Shown piece after piece: positions 22,240-25,074 of a stretch of DNA of 25,074 nt. This stretch comes from Bacteroidales bacterium. Lineage in GTDB: Bacteria; Bacteroidota; Bacteroidia; Bacteroidales; F082. The notes beneath the pieces were generated by a model. The model was not told where the DNA came from and did no database searches. It saw nothing but the letters and a program-made list of their open reading frames with translations. The translations under genes were made by a program, and so were the position numbers. The stretch spans positions 1 through 25,074 of the forward strand of contig JAILDR010000175.1 of NCBI GenBank assembly GCA_024689285.1, read 5' to 3'. How positions within the stretch are numbered: the stretch's first letter is position 1; every line of letters begins with the position of its first letter.

Positions 22240-23274
22240 ATGGGAAAACTCTTAACCATAGTCATCCCGACTTATAACATGCAAGACTACCTGAATAGGT
22301 GTCTTGAATCCCTTGTTGTATCTCCTGAATTGATGCAACAATTGGAAGTGCTTGTCATAAACGATGGTAGCAAGGACAACTCATCTGCCATAGCCCATGG
22401 ATATGAAGCTAAATATCCCAACACATTCTGTGTCATTGACAAGGAAAATGGAAACTATGGTTCATGTGTTAACAAAGGGCTGGCGGAGGCGAAAGGAAAG
22501 TATATTAAAATCTTGGATGCTGATGACTGGTTTGATACTGGAGAGTTTGAGAACTATCTACGAGCTTTGGCGATAGTTGAAGTTGATTTGGCTTTGACCC
22601 CATATAATTTCATTGAAAACAGTACCCATTGTGTGAGAAGAGAAACGTTAGAATTGCCGATTGGAGAGATTTTTGATTTTAATACTTATTCTTCAGAGAA
22701 AATTACATATTATCCAATGCACATGGTTACATATCGTACGGCTATGTTGAAGGGGATAGATTATTTTCAAACAGAAGGAATATCTTATACAGATAATGAG
22801 TGGACATTTATTCCGATGTATTCGATAAGAAAATTTGTATATTTCCCATTTGTAGTATACCAGTATTTAATTGGGAGGATTGGGCAAACGATGGATTCTG
22901 ATATGATAGTTCGTAATGCTTGGCATTTAGAACCGATTTGTAAGGCACTGATTGAAAACAGAGCGAAGTTTGTGCTTGAAAATGTAGGGTTGGCAGAAAA
23001 GTTAAATCGTAGTCACATAGAGATGACGGTTGCCAGATTGTATAAATTAGTATTGATAAAAATGAATCCGAGTATTGAAGATTTGGAAAGGCTACAAGAA
23101 TTTGATGATTATATTAAAGAAAAATGCCCTACGGCACATGAATACGTTTCGAAATCAGTGATAAAATCATGGTTTCCTGTGCATTATGTTAAATATTGGC
23201 GCAGAACAGGTCGTAGGTTGCCGATTAGTTGGTTTCGTGAAGGATATAGACGGATTCGATATGGACATCAGTAA
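22240..23274 (+). CDS. GT2-type glycosyltransferase (paralogue pair, member 2)
   Basis: A 344-residue GT-A glycosyltransferase: LLTIVIPTYNMQDYLNRC, VLVINDGSKDNSSAI, DKENGNYGSCVNKGLAEA and DADDWF at 93-98. It is a paralogue of the preceding gene product. The NYGSCVNKGL motif (GSC where most GT2 enzymes have SSA) is seen in a subset of capsular GT2 proteins, and the previous gene has GSA. It overlaps the next gene by 14 bp. Specificity unknown. Confidence 0.87.
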   Translation: MGKLLTIVIPTYNMQDYLNRCLESLVVSPELMQQLEVLVINDGSKDNSSAIAHGYEAKYPNTFCVIDKENGNYGSCVNKGLAEAKGKYIKILDADDWFDTGEFENYLRALAIVEVDLALTPYNFIENSTHCVRRETLELPIGEIFDFNTYSSEKITYYPMHMVTYRTAMLKGIDYFQTEGISYTDNEWTFIPMYSIRKFVYFPFVVYQYLIGRIGQTMDSDMIVRNAWHLEPICKALIENRAKFVLENVGLAEKLNRSHIEMTVARLYKLVLIKMNPSIEDLERLQEFDDYIKEKCPTAHEYVSKSVIKSWFPVHYVKYWRRTGRRLPISWFREGYRRIRYGHQ

Positions 23275-24292
23275 AACTCATTTGGATAATAAACTTGTTA
23301 CGGTTGTCATACCTGTCTATAATTGCGCTCCAGTAATTGTTCGTTGCCTTGATAGCATAGATTATTCAGACGCAGAAATTATAGTCATTGATGACGGGTC
23401 AACAGATGATTCTGCAGAAGTCGTTCGGAGTTACATCGCCGCTCATCCCTATGTGCGTTTAATACAAAAAGAGAATGGCGGAGCTTCTTCAGCAAGAAAT
23501 TTAGGCATTGATGAAGCATCGGGTAAATACCTCATGTTCGTGGATGCAGACGACTACTTGGTTCCAGATGGAATCGCAAGAGTGATTGATTTGGCCGAGA
23601 AAGAAGAAGCGGATATTGTAAAATACAAAATTGTTTGTGTCGGTAATGATGCACTTGTTGATAAAGAATCGATTGGACGATTTCCGATACATCCCGAAAT
23701 AATATGCGGTAAAGGAACGGTTTTGCAACGAAACGATATTTCCGATTATCATGTTGTAGATGCGGTTTTTCGACGTTCTGTGATAATTGAAAATGGAATT
23801 CGTTTTCAAACAGATTTGTTGTTGCGAGAGGACGATGTGTTTATGGGTATGTTTTATTGCCAAGCGCAAAAGGTTGTTTCAACGGATTTGCCATTATATC
23901 GATACGTGTTGTCTTCTAATTGGAGCTCAACCCATAACCAGAGTGTTGAAAAACAACGCCGATTGATTGAAAGTGGTTATTTGGCAATTCAGTATCGCAG
24001 TGAATATGTGAAAAAGTATTGTCCAGAAGCGATGCCATTGGAAAGACTAAAGTATATGCGTTGGGTATGTGCTCCCAAGACAGCCATTCAGGCGGGGTAT
24101 TCGCTTAAAGAGTATATGGATATTTTAGGCAAGTTTAAAGAACTAGGTTGTTGGCCTTTGGTTTATCGTTGGATACATACTGCACGTCTTGACTGGTCAT
24201 GGAAAGTGCGAATGAAGAATAGAGCAAAGACCTTTTTGTGTAATAATCCCAGTATAGCTTACCTGTTTTTGAGAAGAAAGGTAAACAAATGA
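23261..24292 (+). CDS. GT2-type glycosyltransferase
   Basis: A 343-residue GT-A glycosyltransferase: LVTVVIPVYNCAPVIVRC, IIVIDDGSTDDSAEV, KENGGASSARNLGI and DADD at 95-98, then DLLLREDDVFMGMFY as the acceptor-side acidic motif. The frame runs back to an ATG at 23186 within the preceding gene, but that 25-residue extension is unlike GT2 N-termini, so I chose ATG 23261 (MDISKTHL), which overlaps the preceding gene by 14 bp. The stop overlaps the glf start (ATGA). Confidence 0.87.
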   Translation: MDISKTHLDNKLVTVVIPVYNCAPVIVRCLDSIDYSDAEIIVIDDGSTDDSAEVVRSYIAAHPYVRLIQKENGGASSARNLGIDEASGKYLMFVDADDYLVPDGIARVIDLAEKEEADIVKYKIVCVGNDALVDKESIGRFPIHPEIICGKGTVLQRNDISDYHVVDAVFRRSVIIENGIRFQTDLLLREDDVFMGMFYCQAQKVVSTDLPLYRYVLSSNWSSTHNQSVEKQRRLIESGYLAIQYRSEYVKKYCPEAMPLERLKYMRWVCAPKTAIQAGYSLKEYMDILGKFKELGCWPLVYRWIHTARLDWSWKVRMKNRAKTFLCNNPSIAYLFLRRKVNK

Positions 24293-25074
24293 AATCATAC
24301 AACTACCTCATCATAGGCTCCGGTCTCTATGGCGCCACTTTCGCCCATTTTGCCAAGCAAGCGGACAAGAAATGCATCGTCATCGACAAACGCCCTCATT
24401 TGGGCGGTAATGTCTATTGTGAAACTATTGAAGGCATCAATGTGCACAAATATGGTGCGCATATCTTCCATACGTCCAACAAGGAAGTCTGGGATTTTGT
24501 AAATGCTATTGTCCCGTTTAACCGCTACACCAACTGCCCAGTGGCGAACTATAAAGGCAAACTTTATAATTTGCCATTCAATATGAACACGTTCTACCAA
24601 ATGTGGGGTGTGGTTACGCCAGATGAGGCTAAGGCAAAGATTGAAGAACAACGTGCTGAGGCTGTTGATGCTTTGCAAGGTCGCGAGCCTGCCAACCTTG
24701 AGGAACAGGCACTGAGTTTGGTTGGACGAGACATTTATGAAGTACTCATTAAGGGCTATACGGAGAAGCAGTGGGGAAGGAACTGTACCGAGCTGCCTGC
24801 ATTTATCATCCGTAGATTGCCGCTTCGTTTCGTGTTCGACAACAACTATTTCAACGACACTTACCAAGGCATTCCTATAGGAGGATACAATAAGTTGATT
24901 GAGGGTTTGCTTGAAGGCATCGAGACGCGAGTCAATTGCGATTTTTTTGCTCATCGTGCCGAATTGTCAGAGTTGGCCGAAAAGATAGTTTATACTGGCC
25001 AGATTGACGAGTTTTATGATTCCCGCTTCGGGCATCTTGATTTCCGTACTGTATCGTTTGAACAAGAGACGTTG
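24289..25074 (+). CDS. glf: UDP-galactopyranose mutase (3' end missing)
   Basis: An open frame of 262 codons runs off the right edge. The N-terminus carries the FAD-binding GSGLYG (10-15) and a Rossmann region ending in DKRPHLGGNVY, followed by the Glf signatures NVHKYGAHIFHTSN, FNRYTNCP, YNLPFNMNTF, GYTEKQWG and RRLPLRFVFDNNYFNDTYQG. The enzyme interconverts UDP-galactopyranose and UDP-galactofuranose in the cytoplasm, so the glycan built by this operon probably contains galactofuranose. The typical length is about 370-380 residues, so roughly a third is missing. The gene is GC-richer than the glycosyltransferases before it. It overlaps the previous stop by 4 nt. Confidence 0.95.
   Translation, partial: MKSYNYLIIGSGLYGATFAHFAKQADKKCIVIDKRPHLGGNVYCETIEGINVHKYGAHIFHTSNKEVWDFVNAIVPFNRYTNCPVANYKGKLYNLPFNMNTFYQMWGVVTPDEAKAKIEEQRAEAVDALQGREPANLEEQALSLVGRDIYEVLIKGYTEKQWGRNCTELPAFIIRRLPLRFVFDNNYFNDTYQGIPIGGYNKLIEGLLEGIETRVNCDFFAHRAELSELAEKIVYTGQIDEFYDSRFGHLDFRTVSFEQETL

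Overview
The window looks like a chromosomal segment of a member of the Bacteroidales (Prevotella/Bacteroides-like). The evidence is a PorX-type response regulator with a PglZ domain, the Bacteroidetes forms of MutS2, AroB/AroA and the HD phosphohydrolase, WbsX-type glycan genes, and repeated TAnnTTTG promoter boxes (the Bacteroidetes -7 element) placed 10-50 nt before gene starts in otherwise Shine-Dalgarno-poor leaders. The species cannot be named from the sequence alone.

Left part (1-9272), housekeeping: the tail of an unidentified gene; a small GlsB/YeaQ-type membrane protein; mutS2 (minus strand) convergent with it; a 436-bp gap that holds a promoter, hairpins and an 11-bp-phased repeat array; an HD-domain phosphohydrolase (minus strand); the divergent porX; then a tight cluster tsaE - thioredoxin-like lipoprotein - aroB - aroA with overlaps or gaps of 0-2 nt.

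Middle part (9339-12903): a second co-directional cluster encodes a LutA-like cysteine-rich protein, a WbpD/WlbB-type sugar N-acetyltransferase, a WbpE/WlbC-type aminotransferase, and a sugar-phosphate transferase with an unusual N-terminal half. The last three point to synthesis of an acetamido sugar and its loading onto a lipid carrier.

A gene-free 613-bp stretch (12904-13516) follows. It holds a promoter-like box, a run of hairpins, an 11-bp-phased array, a second promoter-like box, and a second 11-bp-phased array of 12 units containing a perfect 16-bp inverted repeat. It ends just before the first gene of a long AT-rich surface-polysaccharide operon.

Right part (13517-25074, open at the right edge): radical SAM/SPASM-like protein, polysaccharide pyruvyl transferase family protein, GT4 glycosyltransferase, GT2 glycosyltransferase, two tandem WbsX (GH99-like) proteins, four further GT2 glycosyltransferases, and glf (UDP-galactopyranose mutase, cut by the window end). 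Several junctions are ATGA overlaps and the rest are short gaps, so this reads as one transcript that builds a galactofuranose-containing repeat unit. No flippase, polymerase or chain-length regulator is visible, so they must lie outside.

The least ordinary signal is noncoding: three arrays with an 11-bp period but different unit sequences, in both larger intergenic regions, each beside a TAnnTTTG box and inverted repeats.
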